This document shows positions 9,151-18,920 of a stretch of DNA of 64,000 nt, in pieces. The stretch is from Fibrobacterota bacterium (lineage in GTDB: Bacteria; Fibrobacterota; Fibrobacteria; UBA11236). The position numbers were made by a program, and so were the translations under genes. The notes under the pieces were generated by a model. That model worked only from the letters and a program-made list of their open reading frames with translations. It was not told where the DNA came from and searched no databases. Location: assembly GCA_947482115.1 (NCBI GenBank), contig CANKII010000007.1, forward strand, positions 50,083 to 114,082. Direction: 5' to 3'. Position 1 is the first letter of the stretch. Every line of letters starts with the position of its first letter.

Positions 9151-10515
9151 TTACCTCAACTGGGCTTCCACCGTCAGGCACAAATGATTGGCTTCCGCTG
9201 CGGTTGGGGCTTCGGCGATGACCCGCACCACGGGTTCGGTATTGGAGGGGCGGGCATGAACCCAGCTTCGTTCCCAAGCGAAGCGCAATCCATCCCGCTT
9301 GTCCACGGTGGCATCCGGAAAAACCTTTTCCAGACGCGCATAAAGTTCGGGAAGGCTTTTCCCCCGGAGATCGAATTTCCGCTTATCGATGGTATAGGCC
9401 GGGATTTCCGCGACCAGAGCGGAGAGGCTCATTTCGCGTTCAGCGAGGTAGTGCAAGGTCAAAGCCACGGCTAAAATGCCGTCACGTCCATAATGCAAAT
9501 CAGGAAGAATGACCCCGCCATTACCTTCTCCACCAATCACACTGCCGTTTTCCTTCATAGCCATGGTCACATTGATTTCACCCACTTTGGAGCGGAAGGC
9601 TGGAACACCATACCGGGCGGCGATGTCTTCCACCATGCGGCTGGTGGACAGATTCACCGTTACCGGGCCTTTATTGCGGCGCAGCATGAACTCCACAGCC
9701 AAAGCCAAGGTGTATTCCTCACCGATGGCCACACCCTGTTCATCCACCAAGGCGCAGCGATCGGCATCCGGATCGGTGGCAAAGCCCACGTCGCATTTTT
9801 TTTCAAGCACCGCGCGCCGTAGATCGGAAAGGTTCTCGGAAGTGGGTTCGGGATTGTGAGGAAAGATTCCATCCGGGGTGATGTTTATGGCTGCGATTTC
9901 ACAGCCCAGTTCCCGCAACAATTGCGGAATAATCAAGCTGCCAGCGCCATTGACGCCGTCATAAGCCACCTTGAAGTTCCTTTTGCGGATGAGTTCCACA
10001 TCCACGCAGGGGAGATTGAGTATGGCCTGAATATGTCCTGCGTCCGCTCCACCTTTATAAGGGTCCGCGTCGCCTTCATGGGAAATCGATCCTACTCCGG
10101 CGTGATTTTGCCATTCAAAATGATGTCCATCGACTAGGGTGAACAGCTTTTGCACCTGCGCTTCGTCAAGGAAAATCCCCTCGTGATTCAGAAACTTGAG
10201 GGCGTTCCATTCAATGGGATTGTGGGAGGCTGTGATGATGATGCCCGCGTCGGCCCGGCGTTGAATGACGGCCATTTCCACCGTGGGGGTGGAAACCATA
10301 CCCAATAAGACCACATCGGCTCCTGCAGCCTGTAATGCGGCAGCCACGCAGCCTTCCACCATGGTTCCACTAGGCCGGGTATCGCGGCCCACAACCACCT
10401 TTTTCGCTCCCAAAAGCTGCACAAAGGCGTTGACATATTCGGAGACGACGATGGGATTGAAATCCGGGCCCACGATGCCGCGGATGCCGGAGACGGAACG
10501 CATGAGAACGGACAT
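9151..10515 (-). CDS. glmM: Phosphoglucosamine mutase
   Basis: A 454-residue alpha-D-phosphohexomutase from the ATG at 10515 (MSVLMRSVSGIRGIVG). It has the phosphoserine loop ITASHNP, the metal-binding loop DPDADRCALVD, the sugar-binding EGNGG and the phosphate-binding RPSNTEPVVRV. Next to glmS, its likely reaction is glucosamine-6-phosphate to glucosamine-1-phosphate. Phosphomannomutase activity cannot be excluded from sequence. An in-frame upstream ATG would run into the divergent gene starting at 10550, so the shorter start is preferred. It is first in the glmM-glmS-scpA-scpB unit. Confidence 0.92.
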   Translation of the reverse strand: MSVLMRSVSGIRGIVGPDFNPIVVSEYVNAFVQLLGAKKVVVGRDTRPSGTMVEGCVAAALQAAGADVVLLGMVSTPTVEMAVIQRRADAGIIITASHNPIEWNALKFLNHEGIFLDEAQVQKLFTLVDGHHFEWQNHAGVGSISHEGDADPYKGGADAGHIQAILNLPCVDVELIRKRNFKVAYDGVNGAGSLIIPQLLRELGCEIAAINITPDGIFPHNPEPTSENLSDLRRAVLEKKCDVGFATDPDADRCALVDEQGVAIGEEYTLALAVEFMLRRNKGPVTVNLSTSRMVEDIAARYGVPAFRSKVGEINVTMAMKENGSVIGGEGNGGVILPDLHYGRDGILAVALTLHYLAEREMSLSALVAEIPAYTIDKRKFDLRGKSLPELYARLEKVFPDATVDKRDGLRFAWERSWVHARPSNTEPVVRVIAEAPTAAEANHLCLTVEAQLR

Positions 10516-10549
10516 GATGGGAAGATACGATCGTTGTAAATTATCGTCC

Positions 10550-11017
10550 ATGAACACTACACCCAAAAGTCTCTCGCTGGCCTTTTCCCTCTTTCTCGCT
10601 GCCACCGCCATGGCCGGAATCACACCCAAGGTGACCTATCATTTTGAACCCAACGGATTCAAGGGCGATTCCACCAAAATGGTTGTACATGTCAGTTTAC
10701 CCGTCGGTTGGCATATTCAATCCAATGCTCCGCTGGATTCGTTTTTGATCGCCACTACCGTAACGGCGGAAGGCAAGGATCTGGCATTCGGCAAAGCCGT
10801 CTTTCCCAAAGCCATGGAAAAAGATTATCCGGCTTTGGGCGGCAAGGTCGCACTATTTGAAGGAGATCTGGATATTGGCGTTCCGGTCAAACGCAGCGGG
10901 CCGAAGATCAAATCCGACGCGTTGAAAGCCGTCAAGGTGAAACTGGGTTATCAGGCCTGCAATGACACGCAATGCCTGCCGCCTAAAGAAATCGATGCGG
11001 TTTTAATCCGGAAGTAA
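10550..11017 (+). CDS. Periplasmic DsbD-alpha-like thiol-disulfide protein
   Basis: A 155-residue exported protein. The signal peptide is KSLSLAFSLFLAATAMAG, followed by an immunoglobulin-like domain matching the N-terminal domain of DsbD (thiol:disulfide interchange). The motif GYQACNDTQCLPP near the end carries the two redox cysteines of that domain. In DsbD this domain passes electrons from the membrane domain to periplasmic oxidoreductases. Here it stands alone, without the transmembrane or thioredoxin parts, so a partner elsewhere is expected. The ATG at 10550 is chosen because upstream starts would not begin with the signal peptide. The 3' end overlaps convergent rimO by 15 bases. Confidence 0.82.
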   Translation: MNTTPKSLSLAFSLFLAATAMAGITPKVTYHFEPNGFKGDSTKMVVHVSLPVGWHIQSNAPLDSFLIATTVTAEGKDLAFGKAVFPKAMEKDYPALGGKVALFEGDLDIGVPVKRSGPKIKSDALKAVKVKLGYQACNDTQCLPPKEIDAVLIRK

Positions 11018-12343
11018 TTGGCCTTCCAAATCATATTCCCGGGCATCCGTCACAAACACGCGGCGGAAACTGCCGATCTCCGCATCCAACGCACCGTGGA
11101 TTAAAACCCGGCCATCGACCTCGGGCGCATCGCCCTGTGTGCGTCCCACGAAATGATGGGATTCGCCTTCCGCCACCGAATCGATAATGACATCCACCGT
11201 GGAACCGATGATGGCCTGATTGTCTTCCGTCGCAATCTCGCGCTGCAAATCCATCACCCGTCGCAAACGGTCTTCCATCACTTCTGTGGGAACTTTCTCG
11301 CCGAGGTCAAAGGCATGGGTGCCTTCCTCATCGGAATAAGTGAAACCACCGAGATGACGGAATCGCGTCTCTTGAACCAGTTCCAGCAGTTCTTGAACAT
11401 CCTCTTCGGTTTCGCCGGGATAGCCGAGCAGTACCGTGGTACGCAGGGCGATGCCGGGAATGGTGCGACGCAATTGCCGCAGTTGATCGCGCAGGGATTC
11501 GCCGGTGTAGTTGCGGCGCATGGCCTTAAGCATGCGATTGCTGGCATGTTGAACGGGCATGTCGAGATATTTGCAAATACGCTTTTCCGTAGCCATCACA
11601 TTGAGCAAGCCGTCCGTAAGAAAGGCGGGATAGGCGTACATCAGACGGAACCACGAAATTCCGGTTTCGCGCAATAAGATCTTCAACAAATCTTCGAGGT
11701 TTTCCGTGCCGTTTTTTTCGCGGCCAAAAAAAGTGAGATCCTGTGCAATCAACGAAATCTCTTTCACGCCCCATGCTTCGAGTTGCTGCGCTTCGGCCAC
11801 AATATCGGCAATGGTCCGGCTGCGCTGTTTGCCGCGCATGCCGGGTATGGCGCAAAAGCCGCAAACCCGGTTGCAACCCTCGGCGATTTTCAAAAAAGCA
11901 TGATGAGGCTCTTCACCCATCAAGGTTCTCGGGGCCGCTCCCACGAGGCAATCCGATGGAAGGGTTGAAGACAGTCCCAGCTTTTCCAGAATTTCCCCGG
12001 ACTTGTAGGTGCCGACATACAAATCCGCTTCGGGGATTTCCTTGTGGAGTTCGTCCATGTAGCGCTGCGACAGACAGCCTGCCACCACCACTTTTTCACC
12101 GCGCTTACGCCGTTGAATCGCACCGAGAATTTCCTGAATCGATTCGTCCTTGGCGGCTTCGATGAACCCGCAAGTGTTGATCACGGTGACTTGTGACAGG
12201 TCTTCTTCACCTGCCAGCGTGAATCCTGCGCGACCAAACTCTCCGAGAATGTTTTCGCTGTCCACCTGATTCTTGGAGCAGCCCAGATTGATGACCCGAA
12301 CTTTTTTAGGATCGGGTTTCACAACGATAGTTTGGGAGGGCAT
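11003..12343 (-). CDS. rimO: Ribosomal protein S12 methylthiotransferase RimO
   Basis: A 446-residue radical-SAM methylthiotransferase. The N-terminal UPF0004 domain begins VINLGCSKNQVDSE with its cluster cysteines. The radical-SAM motif is CNRVCGFCAIPGMRGKQRSR, and a C-terminal TRAM domain follows. SKNQVDSE and GMRGKQRSR favour RimO over MiaB. It adds a methylthio group to an aspartate of ribosomal protein S12. The gene follows the SPOR lipoprotein by 33 bases on the same strand and may be cotranscribed with it. Confidence 0.95.
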   Translation of the reverse strand: MPSQTIVVKPDPKKVRVINLGCSKNQVDSENILGEFGRAGFTLAGEEDLSQVTVINTCGFIEAAKDESIQEILGAIQRRKRGEKVVVAGCLSQRYMDELHKEIPEADLYVGTYKSGEILEKLGLSSTLPSDCLVGAAPRTLMGEEPHHAFLKIAEGCNRVCGFCAIPGMRGKQRSRTIADIVAEAQQLEAWGVKEISLIAQDLTFFGREKNGTENLEDLLKILLRETGISWFRLMYAYPAFLTDGLLNVMATEKRICKYLDMPVQHASNRMLKAMRRNYTGESLRDQLRQLRRTIPGIALRTTVLLGYPGETEEDVQELLELVQETRFRHLGGFTYSDEEGTHAFDLGEKVPTEVMEDRLRRVMDLQREIATEDNQAIIGSTVDVIIDSVAEGESHHFVGRTQGDAPEVDGRVLIHGALDAEIGSFRRVFVTDAREYDLEGQLLPD

Positions 12344-12376
12344 TGGAAGAGCTGGAACGCGGGATCCGGTAACGGA

Positions 12377-13384
12377 TTACCAGGTCGGAAGCGTTCTGCG
12401 ATTGGAGGAAGTATCCGCAGCCGGGGTTGTGGAAGTTTTCGTTGAAGATGTTTTTGCCGAAGAAGACATTGTGCTGTCCTTGGGCTGATAATACTCTTCC
12501 CGCTGGAAGGGACTTTGCATCGGGTCGTTTTCATTCATGCCTCCAGCAGGCGCAGCAATGTCACGCGGGACCGGAGGGACTTCCGGACGGACCGGTGTTG
12601 AAACTGCTGCCGGGGCGGCTGGAGTCATCGAAGTGGATTTGGCTGGAGTTGTTGTTGCAGGCATGGTAGTTACAGTCTTGGGTGCTGTAGAAACCGGCGT
12701 GGTTTTGGTTGCAGGCATTGTTGTCGCCGGAGCAGCCGCGGGATCTGCTGCTGCAGGAGCCGTCATTTTTTTGGGCGCAACGGCGGGGGTTACCGGCATC
12801 GCTTCCGGCGGGGTTCCCGGCGCGGGCAGGTTGGCCGGACGTGAAGGTACAGGGGCATTGCTGCTGGAAGTGGAACCTCCACCCATGTTGTCATTCGCTT
12901 TTGCATCGACCCAATAATCGAATCCTTTGGATTTGCCGTAGGCATCGGCCTCTTCCCGCGATCCAAAATCTCCGATGCGGACGCGGTAATAGGTTCCGGA
13001 TAAATCCGGTGTGGGGTTTTCAACTTCCGCCACATAAACCGTGTGATCCGAAGATTGCATGCCGGAGGCAAAATGTTCAGCCTGTGATTTACTCTTGAAC
13101 ACGGAAACTTGAATGACATAGTTACCGGAACCGGAGGAGGAGCTGGGAACGGATTTGGAAGCCGTCCCGTGTTTCGCTTTTTCGCCCTTGGATTTCTTGT
13201 TCGGGTGGAACGTGGCGGGGGGAGTTGTTGAAGCGTTGTCGTCGGATTCAGTTGACGACATTGAAGCAGAGTCGGTTTTGGGAAGAGGTTGAGCCCCCTC
13301 GATCGCGGACTGGGCGCTCTTGTCCCTGCAGCCGGTCATCCAGACACAGGTGGCCATCATTGTCCAAGCCAATAGATTCTTCAT
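12377..13384 (-). CDS. SPOR-domain lipoprotein
   Basis: A 335-residue lipoprotein. The signal MKNLLAWTMMATCVWMTGC ends in a plausible lipobox (WMTGC). A SPOR domain lies near residues 80-160 (GNYVIQVSVFKSKSQAEHF, YYRVRIGDFGSREEADAYG). SPOR domains bind denuded glycan strands at division septa. The rest is long Ala/Thr/Pro-rich low complexity (repeated PATTTPAKS-like and APAAADPAA-like stretches), probably a periplasmic linker. The function is likely cell-wall association or division, but the exact role cannot be told. Confidence 0.85.
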   Translation of the reverse strand: MKNLLAWTMMATCVWMTGCRDKSAQSAIEGAQPLPKTDSASMSSTESDDNASTTPPATFHPNKKSKGEKAKHGTASKSVPSSSSGSGNYVIQVSVFKSKSQAEHFASGMQSSDHTVYVAEVENPTPDLSGTYYRVRIGDFGSREEADAYGKSKGFDYWVDAKANDNMGGGSTSSSNAPVPSRPANLPAPGTPPEAMPVTPAVAPKKMTAPAAADPAAAPATTMPATKTTPVSTAPKTVTTMPATTTPAKSTSMTPAAPAAVSTPVRPEVPPVPRDIAAPAGGMNENDPMQSPFQREEYYQPKDSTMSSSAKTSSTKTSTTPAADTSSNRRTLPTW

Positions 13385-13708
13385 GTACGGACCCTTCCCC
13401 TGGAGAGGCGTCTTTTCCCGGAATTTCCAGTTTTAGGGCATTGCCCCAAAAGGATCTCAGTGAGAGGCCCGGGATTAGATGAGGTAAAGGTCAAAAAATT
13501 ATTGAGGGTTGGGTGGGTAAATATTCCTAAAAAACGCCCCCCGGTCTCAAATTCCCGAAATTCGGCCTATTTCATGTTGGGATTAAAATGCTGTAAATGC
13601 TTATTTTGTCTTGACATAGGGAATTTCTTCTTAATACCTTCCATCCCCCTGATAAGATGAAATCAGTTATTTTGAATATGGACTCGGAAAAGAGGTGAAT
13701 ACAAATAC
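13385..13708. other. Non-coding stretch upstream of rpsU
   Basis: A 324-base gap between the divergent SPOR lipoprotein and rpsU starts. It becomes AT-rich towards rpsU and carries the promoter-like element described separately. No other gene was seen. Confidence 0.7.
13611..13637 (+). promoter_or_regulatory. Possible sigma-70 promoter for rpsU
   Basis: A perfect TTGACA at 13611-13616 is followed after 15 bases by TAATAC at 13632-13637. The spacer is shorter than ideal. It lies about 70 bases before the rpsU start. Confidence 0.4.
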
Positions 13709-13909
13709 ATGACAGGCGTAATCGTACGACCCGGAGAATCTTTTGAAAAGGCTTTGCGCCGTTTCACCAAAACCTGCGAGAAAGCAGGTGTTCTTTCGGA
13801 TGTCAAAAAGAATCAACGTTTCGAGAAGCCTTCCGAAGAGCGGAAGCGCAGATTGAACCAAGCCATCCGTAAAGGCATCAAGGAACGGGCGGAAGCTGGA
13901 GAAGCTTAA
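13709..13909 (+). CDS. rpsU: Ribosomal protein bS21
   Basis: A 66-residue basic protein matching bS21: VIVRPGESFEKALRRFTKTC, then KKNQRFEKPSEERKR and a long Arg/Lys helix. It is a small-subunit protein near the anti-Shine-Dalgarno region that helps translation initiation. AGAGGTG upstream serves as ribosome binding site. A strong intrinsic terminator follows, so it is probably expressed as a single gene. Confidence 0.96.
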   Translation: MTGVIVRPGESFEKALRRFTKTCEKAGVLSDVKKNQRFEKPSEERKRRLNQAIRKGIKERAEAGEA

Positions 13910-13948
13910 GCCGGTGGTTGAATAAGACGCAAGGTATGCGTGAAGGCG

Positions 13949-13980
13949 AAGGCTCCGATTTCGGGGCCTTTTCTTTTTTT
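13949..13980 (+). terminator. Intrinsic terminator of rpsU
   Basis: AAGGCTCCG at 13949-13957 pairs with CGGGGCCTT at 13962-13970 (one G-T pair) over a four-base loop, followed by TTCTTTTTTT. It shows that the plsC frame should not be extended upstream of 14003. Confidence 0.9.
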
Positions 13981-14002
13981 GGGTTTTGGAGGACTGCGTA
14001 GA

Positions 14003-14719
14003 ATGATTTGGCGGATGCTGCGAATAATTGCTTTCATGGTGCGTCGCCTTTTGGGTTATGCGTGGCTTGGTGTGTTCAACAGATCCAAGCGCGAATCTTA
14101 TTTGATCTGGGCTTATATAAGCTGGGCCCATTTTATTCTCAAAGTGTTCAATGTTCAACTTGAAGTGCGCGGGCGGGAATGTGTTCCGCCTGCGGGAAAT
14201 GGCCCGAGGGTTTTTCTTTGCAATCATCAAAGCCAGCTGGATATTCCGGTATTGGTTGCGGCCATCGAGGAGAAGGTCGGTTTTGTGGCGAAGAAAGAAC
14301 TGGGCCGCGTTCCACTCCTGGCTTTCTGGATGCGTGAAATTGGCTGCGTCTTTATTGATCGTTCCGACAAGGCGGGCGCTCATAAATCCCTTGAAAAGGC
14401 GGCGTCAGAACTGGGCGATGGCATTCTGACGGTTTTTCCAGAAGGCACCCGTAGCAAAACGGGATCGCTGCTTCCGATCAAGTCGGGCGGCCTGCGCATG
14501 GCAGTGGCGGCCGGGGCTCAAATCATACCGGTTCACATTGAAAATTCACGCAATGCCTTTGAAGCGCGTGCTTCCGGCACCCGTGACATTCCCGTGCAAA
14601 TACGGTTCTTTCCACCCATCAATTCCCGCCAGGAAAATGGCGAAAAGATTACGTGGCAAAACGTGAAGACTTATTTGGAAGAATGCTGGGCCTCACCCCC
14701 AGCCCCTCTCCATTCTTAA
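14003..14719 (+). CDS. plsC: 1-acyl-sn-glycerol-3-phosphate acyltransferase (PlsC family)
   Basis: A 238-residue membrane acyltransferase. N-terminal hydrophobic helices precede the catalytic NHQSQLD motif (NHX4D type), a second block GCVFIDRSDK and the substrate-binding FPEGTRSKTG. The family acylates lysophosphatidic acid to phosphatidic acid in phospholipid synthesis. The ATG at 14003 has GGAGG 11 bases upstream and lies after the rpsU terminator, while longer frames would start inside that terminator. The last residues (ASPPAPLHS) and the stop are encoded by a palindrome. The gene meets lipA tail to tail. Confidence 0.9.
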   Translation: MIWRMLRIIAFMVRRLLGYAWLGVFNRSKRESYLIWAYISWAHFILKVFNVQLEVRGRECVPPAGNGPRVFLCNHQSQLDIPVLVAAIEEKVGFVAKKELGRVPLLAFWMREIGCVFIDRSDKAGAHKSLEKAASELGDGILTVFPEGTRSKTGSLLPIKSGGLRMAVAAGAQIIPVHIENSRNAFEARASGTRDIPVQIRFFPPINSRQENGEKITWQNVKTYLEECWASPPAPLHS

Positions 14720-14734
14720 AGGAATGGAGAGGGG
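14703..14734. repeat. Perfect palindrome at the plsC/lipA junction
   Basis: CCCCTCTCCATTC at 14703-14715 pairs with GAATGGAGAGGGG at 14722-14734 across a six-base loop. It carries the stop codons of both convergent genes and supplies their last residues. It may also act as a bidirectional terminator. Confidence 0.85.
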
Positions 14735-15594
14735 AGAAGAAGACTGTTTGCAGCCTCGTCAGCGCGGTAGGAAGATCGCACCAAAGGCCCCGATTGGCAA
14801 ACCGCGATGCCTTGATGCAAAGCAAACTCTTTTAACGCCTCAAATTCTTCCGGCGGAACATAACGATGAACCGGAAGATGTTCCTTGCCCGGTGAAAGAT
14901 ATTGGCCGATGGTAAGAATATCCACTTTCAATTCCGCGATATGCCGGATGATGGCTTCCAGTTCTTCGCGTGTTTCACCCACACCCAACATCAAACTGGT
15001 TTTGGTGATAAAGCCGCGCTCTTTGGCGCGACGCAACACCGCACTGGTATCGCGAATATTGGCTCTTCCGCGTACCTGACGTTGAAGACGTTCCACTGTT
15101 TCAAAGTTGTGATTGAGCACGTCGGGACTGGCATCGAGAACGATATCGATTAAATCTTCGCGGCCTTGCAGATCGGGAATCAGCACTTCGATGCGGCAGG
15201 CGGGATTTTCTGCGCGAGTGCGGAGAATGGTTTCCGCCCAAACCTCGGTGCCTTGATCCGGCAAATCATCCCGGGCCACGGAAGTGATGACGACGTATTT
15301 GAGGCCCATGAGTTTCACGGAAGCCGCGACGCGTTCCGGTTCTTCGCGGTCATAGGAAGCAGGTTTTCCTTTTGGGACGTCACAGAAATGACAGCCGCGT
15401 GTGCAGGTGTTTCCCAGAATCATTACCGTGGCCGTTCCGCTGGCCCAGCATTCGCCTTGATTGGGACAGTTCGCGCTTTCACATACGGTGTGCAATTTTT
15501 TGGAACGCACGAGGTCGCGCACGCGGGCATAATCCTCGCCGCCCGGAATGCGGGCCTTGAGCCATGCTGGTTTGCGTTCGGTTGAGGGATTCAT
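14716..15594 (-). CDS. lipA: Lipoyl synthase
   Basis: A 292-residue LipA with both iron-sulfur motifs: CESANCPNQGECW (auxiliary cluster, CX4CX5C) and CTRGCHFCDVP (radical SAM, CX3CX2C). Further blocks are YVVITSVARDDL and the C-terminal RSSY that ligates the auxiliary cluster. It inserts two sulfur atoms into octanoyl groups to make lipoate. The ATG at 15594 (MNPSTERKPAWLKARIP) matches family starts. A longer frame would run into the upstream repeat. The terminal LLLPSPFL comes from the palindrome shared with plsC. Confidence 0.96.
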   Translation of the reverse strand: MNPSTERKPAWLKARIPGGEDYARVRDLVRSKKLHTVCESANCPNQGECWASGTATVMILGNTCTRGCHFCDVPKGKPASYDREEPERVAASVKLMGLKYVVITSVARDDLPDQGTEVWAETILRTRAENPACRIEVLIPDLQGREDLIDIVLDASPDVLNHNFETVERLQRQVRGRANIRDTSAVLRRAKERGFITKTSLMLGVGETREELEAIIRHIAELKVDILTIGQYLSPGKEHLPVHRYVPPEEFEALKEFALHQGIAVCQSGPLVRSSYRADEAANSLLLPSPFL

Positions 15595-15632
15595 GGGGTA
15601 AGAAAGATAGCAGAACCCACGGTAGGGGCGCA

Positions 15633-15660
15633 CGGTCGTTTCGACTACGCTCAACGACCG
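15633..15660. repeat. T-type (REP-like) palindrome at the methyltransferase 3' end
   Basis: CGGTCGTT and AACGACCG pair perfectly around TCGACTACGCTC. It contains the stop codon of the methyltransferase gene. It belongs to the TGAGC...GTCGAA family seen across the window. Confidence 0.7.
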
Positions 15661-16697
15661 GCTGAAATCAACCCATAATTCATCGATGTGGGGATCTGAA
15701 CATCGGAAGGCTTTAGTCCCGCCTGACGGAACCATTCATAATGTTCCGGCCGGCTGTAGATCCGGCCTTTGGTGATCCAGAAAAGCTGTGCCGAATAACC
15801 GATGGCATCCAAGGGTCCGTCCAATGCGTCATTCAAAAATTCATCGTGAACCCAAATCCCGCCACCGGGATTCAACGTTTCGGCGAATCGTTTCGCCAGC
15901 ACGATGCAAGTCTCCGTGGGCCAGTCATGGAACAGACTGAATGCCAGCAACAAGTCCGCACGAGGCAAGTCATCCGAAAGCATGTCTCCACCGTGAAAGC
16001 GAATGCGCTGTTTGATGCTTTCCGATCCCGGATGTTTTGCGCAAAACTTTTCCATACATTCTTCCGCAATTTTCAAGACAGCGGGGCGATCCAATACCGT
16101 GGCTGTTCCCTCGGGATTCGCCAGCAGCCACGCGAAGGTGTAGAAACCCGAACCTCCGGCGACATCGAGCAAATGCTTCTTTCCCTTGGGCAAAGCTGCG
16201 GCGGCCAATGGAGACAAATGTTCCGCACGACCTGCGAGGCGCAAGGTAAGCGCACGCGCCGTGTCCGGATCATCCATGGGCGAGGGACCTTTGCCTTCCT
16301 TGATATAATCCGTTCCCTTTTCGGAAGTTTGCAATGGGCCATCATGGCGCAGACGTTCGGCCATTTCCGCCACGCCGGATTCCTTCGACCAGAAATCGAG
16401 ATAGCCGAGAAAATTCGGATCGGCAGCTTTGGTGAGAAAACGACCCTGTTCAGTCAGCGAATACTTTCCCGAAGCGTCGCGATGCAGCATGCTCATGGCG
16501 CAGAGGCCGGGGAATAAGACCATAGCGGGTCTTTCCTTGAGTTCCAATTTTTGGCACAACTCTTCGATCGTTTTGGGGCCATCGCTGAATTGTTCGAACA
16601 CATTGAGGAAATGGGATGCGGCGACCAACAGCCGGGTTTGTTGAATGGCGCGGGAATGACCCATGATAGGCGCGAGGTTGGGGACGGCTGGCTTCAT
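15651..16697 (-). CDS. SAM-dependent methyltransferase with winged-helix dimerisation domain
   Basis: A 348-residue protein of the O-methyltransferase (COMT-like) fold. An N-terminal winged helix (QFSDGPKTIEELCQKLEL, LTEQGRFL) is followed by a Rossmann methyltransferase domain with the SAM motif LLDVAGGSGFYTFAWL, FHGGDMLSDDLPRADLLL and HDWPTE. The substrate is unknown; relatives methylate quinone-like or aromatic compounds. AAGGAGAC precedes the ATG at 16697. It follows the nitrate reductase gene by 33 bases on the same strand and could be the last gene of that operon. Its final codons and stop lie in a REP-like palindrome. Confidence 0.8.
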   Translation of the reverse strand: MKPAVPNLAPIMGHSRAIQQTRLLVAASHFLNVFEQFSDGPKTIEELCQKLELKERPAMVLFPGLCAMSMLHRDASGKYSLTEQGRFLTKAADPNFLGYLDFWSKESGVAEMAERLRHDGPLQTSEKGTDYIKEGKGPSPMDDPDTARALTLRLAGRAEHLSPLAAAALPKGKKHLLDVAGGSGFYTFAWLLANPEGTATVLDRPAVLKIAEECMEKFCAKHPGSESIKQRIRFHGGDMLSDDLPRADLLLAFSLFHDWPTETCIVLAKRFAETLNPGGGIWVHDEFLNDALDGPLDAIGYSAQLFWITKGRIYSRPEHYEWFRQAGLKPSDVQIPTSMNYGLISAGR

Positions 16698-16730
16698 CGG
16701 GTCTCCTTGGGATAGGAGAAAGTAATTCCC

Positions 16731-18911
16731 TCAGCCCTTCTCCACCCTTGCCGCGCAATGCTTGTATGATGGCTGACGCGAATAAGGGTCAAACTCGGAC
16801 TGGGTCAATCCATTCACCCCGTCATAATGCATCGGAAGAAAAATCTGCCCAGGTTGAACCGTGGCCGCGAAGAAGGCCCGGGCTTTCACGATCCCGCGTC
16901 GCGTGCGCACAGTCACCCATTCCTCGGGCGCAAGTCGCAAACGCCCTGCATCGGAGGGATGGATTTCCACATAGCATTCCTTCGGATACAGCTTGCGCAG
17001 CACCGCGGATTTACCGGTGCGGGTGTTCGTATGCCATTGCGCCGAAGAGCCGCGACCTGTTAATAACACAAAGGGAAACTCTGGCGTTGCTTTTTCTGCA
17101 GGCGGCCGCACGGGATCGAATAGCATCCGTGCTTTTCCATCGGCGGTGAAAAATCGTCCATCGGCGAATAGTCTGCGTTCCTGCGCCTCATCCGCGCTGA
17201 CGTCGCGATAGGGCCATTGGATGCCGCCTTTTTCGTTGATGTGGATGTAATCGCGGATGCCGGAAAAATCGCAGGGTCGTCCCACCGAAAGTTTTTTCAT
17301 CAATTGGAAAACGTCTTCGGGAGAATGAAGATTCTCGAACATGTCTCCGCATCCCCAATATTCCGCGATCAAGCGGAGGATGTAAAAGTCCGTGAGAGCC
17401 TGACCGGGTGCCCGCGCGATTTTTTTGAACAATCCGATCCGGCGCTCGGAATTGATCACCGTGCCTTCCTTTTCACCCCATCCCGCCGCGGGCAAAACGA
17501 TGTGGGCGAGACGGGCGGTGTCGGTGTTGGCGTACATGTCCTGTACCATCAGGCATTCCAACTTTTCCATGCCCGCTTTTAATTTTTCGCCCTCCACCCA
17601 CGAGGCGATGGGATTGGTGGCGATGACCCAAAGGCCTTTGATGGTGCCGTTGCAAACGCCTTCCACGATTTGATCGTATGCCATCGAATTCTTGGCGGGA
17701 ATTTTCGCGACGTCGATTCCCATGATGTTCGCGACATCCTGTCGATGCTGCGCGTCGAGAAAATCGCGTCCACCGACCATGGAAGTCGTATTGCTGAACA
17801 GGCGCGAGCCCATGGCGTTCACCTGTCCGGTGATGGAATTCGCGCCTGTGCCGGGCTTGCCGATATTGCCGGTGATGAGGGCCAGATTGATGATGGCCTG
17901 CGCCGTGCGCACGGCCTCATGGCTTTGATTCACACCCATGGTCCACCAGAAACTGACGGACTTGCCTTCGTGAATCATGCGCGCGAAGCGTTCCAAATCC
18001 GCATGGGATATTCCCGTGGTTCTTGTGACTACATCGGGTGGATAATCTTGAACGTGTTTTGCGAAACTTTCATAACCCGTGACATGGGAATCGATAAAAT
18101 CCCTGTCGATCCAGTTTTCGCGGATGAGGATATGCGCGAGGCCGTACAGTAAAGTCAAATCGGACTTGGGTTGAATGGCATAATGCTGGGTGGCCGTCAT
18201 CGCCGTTTCCGTCAAACGCGGATCGACGACTAGGATTTTGGGATTGTTCTTGTTCATCATCACCCGTTCCCACAAAATGGGATGGGCGATGCAAGGATTT
18301 GCTCCTACGAAGACCAGTACGTCGGAAAGTTCAAAATCCTTGTAGGTAAAGGGTGGCGAGTCGAATCCAAAAGCCTGTTTGTATGCCACATGCGCGGTGG
18401 CCATACATTGGCGCGTGTTGGCATCGGCATGCAAGGCGCCCATGCCGAACTTGAACAAAGTTCCCAGCATGAACATTTCCTCGGTGGGAATTTGTCCCGT
18501 GCTGAGGAAGGCCACGGATTCAGGTCCGTGTTTTTCCATGATGTCTTTGAAACGCGAAACGAAAGTCTTGATGGCGGAATCCCATGTCGCCGTTTCCAGT
18601 GTGCCGCGACCGTTGCGCAGCATCGGTGCTGTGGCGCGGTCGGAAGCTTCCAGTGGTGCCAATGCTTCCCAGCCTTTGGGACAGGCCATGCCCATGTTCA
18701 CGGGATAATTCGTGTCGGCGGAAAGATTAATGGCCTCGCCATTGCGCAAATGCGCCTTCAAGCCGCAACCGGTGGAGCAGTAACCGCAAACCAAAGTGGT
18801 GGCCCCATCGGGCTGCAGACGTTCGGGAATTTGTCCCAAGCCGAAATTTCCGGGCGATCGCACCAACTCCCTTGTGAGCGGGCCGTCGAAGCGGCGAAAA
18901 AAATCGACCAT
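16731..18911 (-). CDS. nasA: Assimilatory-type molybdenum nitrate reductase, catalytic subunit
   Basis: A 726-residue molybdopterin oxidoreductase. The N-terminal [4Fe-4S] motif is formed by Cys42, Cys45, Cys49 and Cys77 ([17 protein letters not shown]). Typical blocks follow: [59 protein letters not shown], a C-terminal [19 protein letters not shown] and the final molybdopterin-binding domain. It resembles NasA/NarB/NasC enzymes that reduce nitrate to nitrite. No Tat signal is visible, so it should be cytoplasmic. It lacks the extra C-terminal [2Fe-2S] domain of some NasA proteins. It lies nine bases behind the DmsBC-like gene, its likely electron source. Confidence 0.9.
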   Translation of the reverse strand: MVDFFRRFDGPLTRELVRSPGNFGLGQIPERLQPDGATTLVCGYCSTGCGLKAHLRNGEAINLSADTNYPVNMGMACPKGWEALAPLEASDRATAPMLRNGRGTLETATWDSAIKTFVSRFKDIMEKHGPESVAFLSTGQIPTEEMFMLGTLFKFGMGALHADANTRQCMATAHVAYKQAFGFDSPPFTYKDFELSDVLVFVGANPCIAHPILWERVMMNKNNPKILVVDPRLTETAMTATQHYAIQPKSDLTLLYGLAHILIRENWIDRDFIDSHVTGYESFAKHVQDYPPDVVTRTTGISHADLERFARMIHEGKSVSFWWTMGVNQSHEAVRTAQAIINLALITGNIGKPGTGANSITGQVNAMGSRLFSNTTSMVGGRDFLDAQHRQDVANIMGIDVAKIPAKNSMAYDQIVEGVCNGTIKGLWVIATNPIASWVEGEKLKAGMEKLECLMVQDMYANTDTARLAHIVLPAAGWGEKEGTVINSERRIGLFKKIARAPGQALTDFYILRLIAEYWGCGDMFENLHSPEDVFQLMKKLSVGRPCDFSGIRDYIHINEKGGIQWPYRDVSADEAQERRLFADGRFFTADGKARMLFDPVRPPAEKATPEFPFVLLTGRGSSAQWHTNTRTGKSAVLRKLYPKECYVEIHPSDAGRLRLAPEEWVTVRTRRGIVKARAFFAATVQPGQIFLPMHYDGVNGLTQSEFDPYSRQPSYKHCAARVEKG

Positions 18912-18920
18912 GTTGTTGCC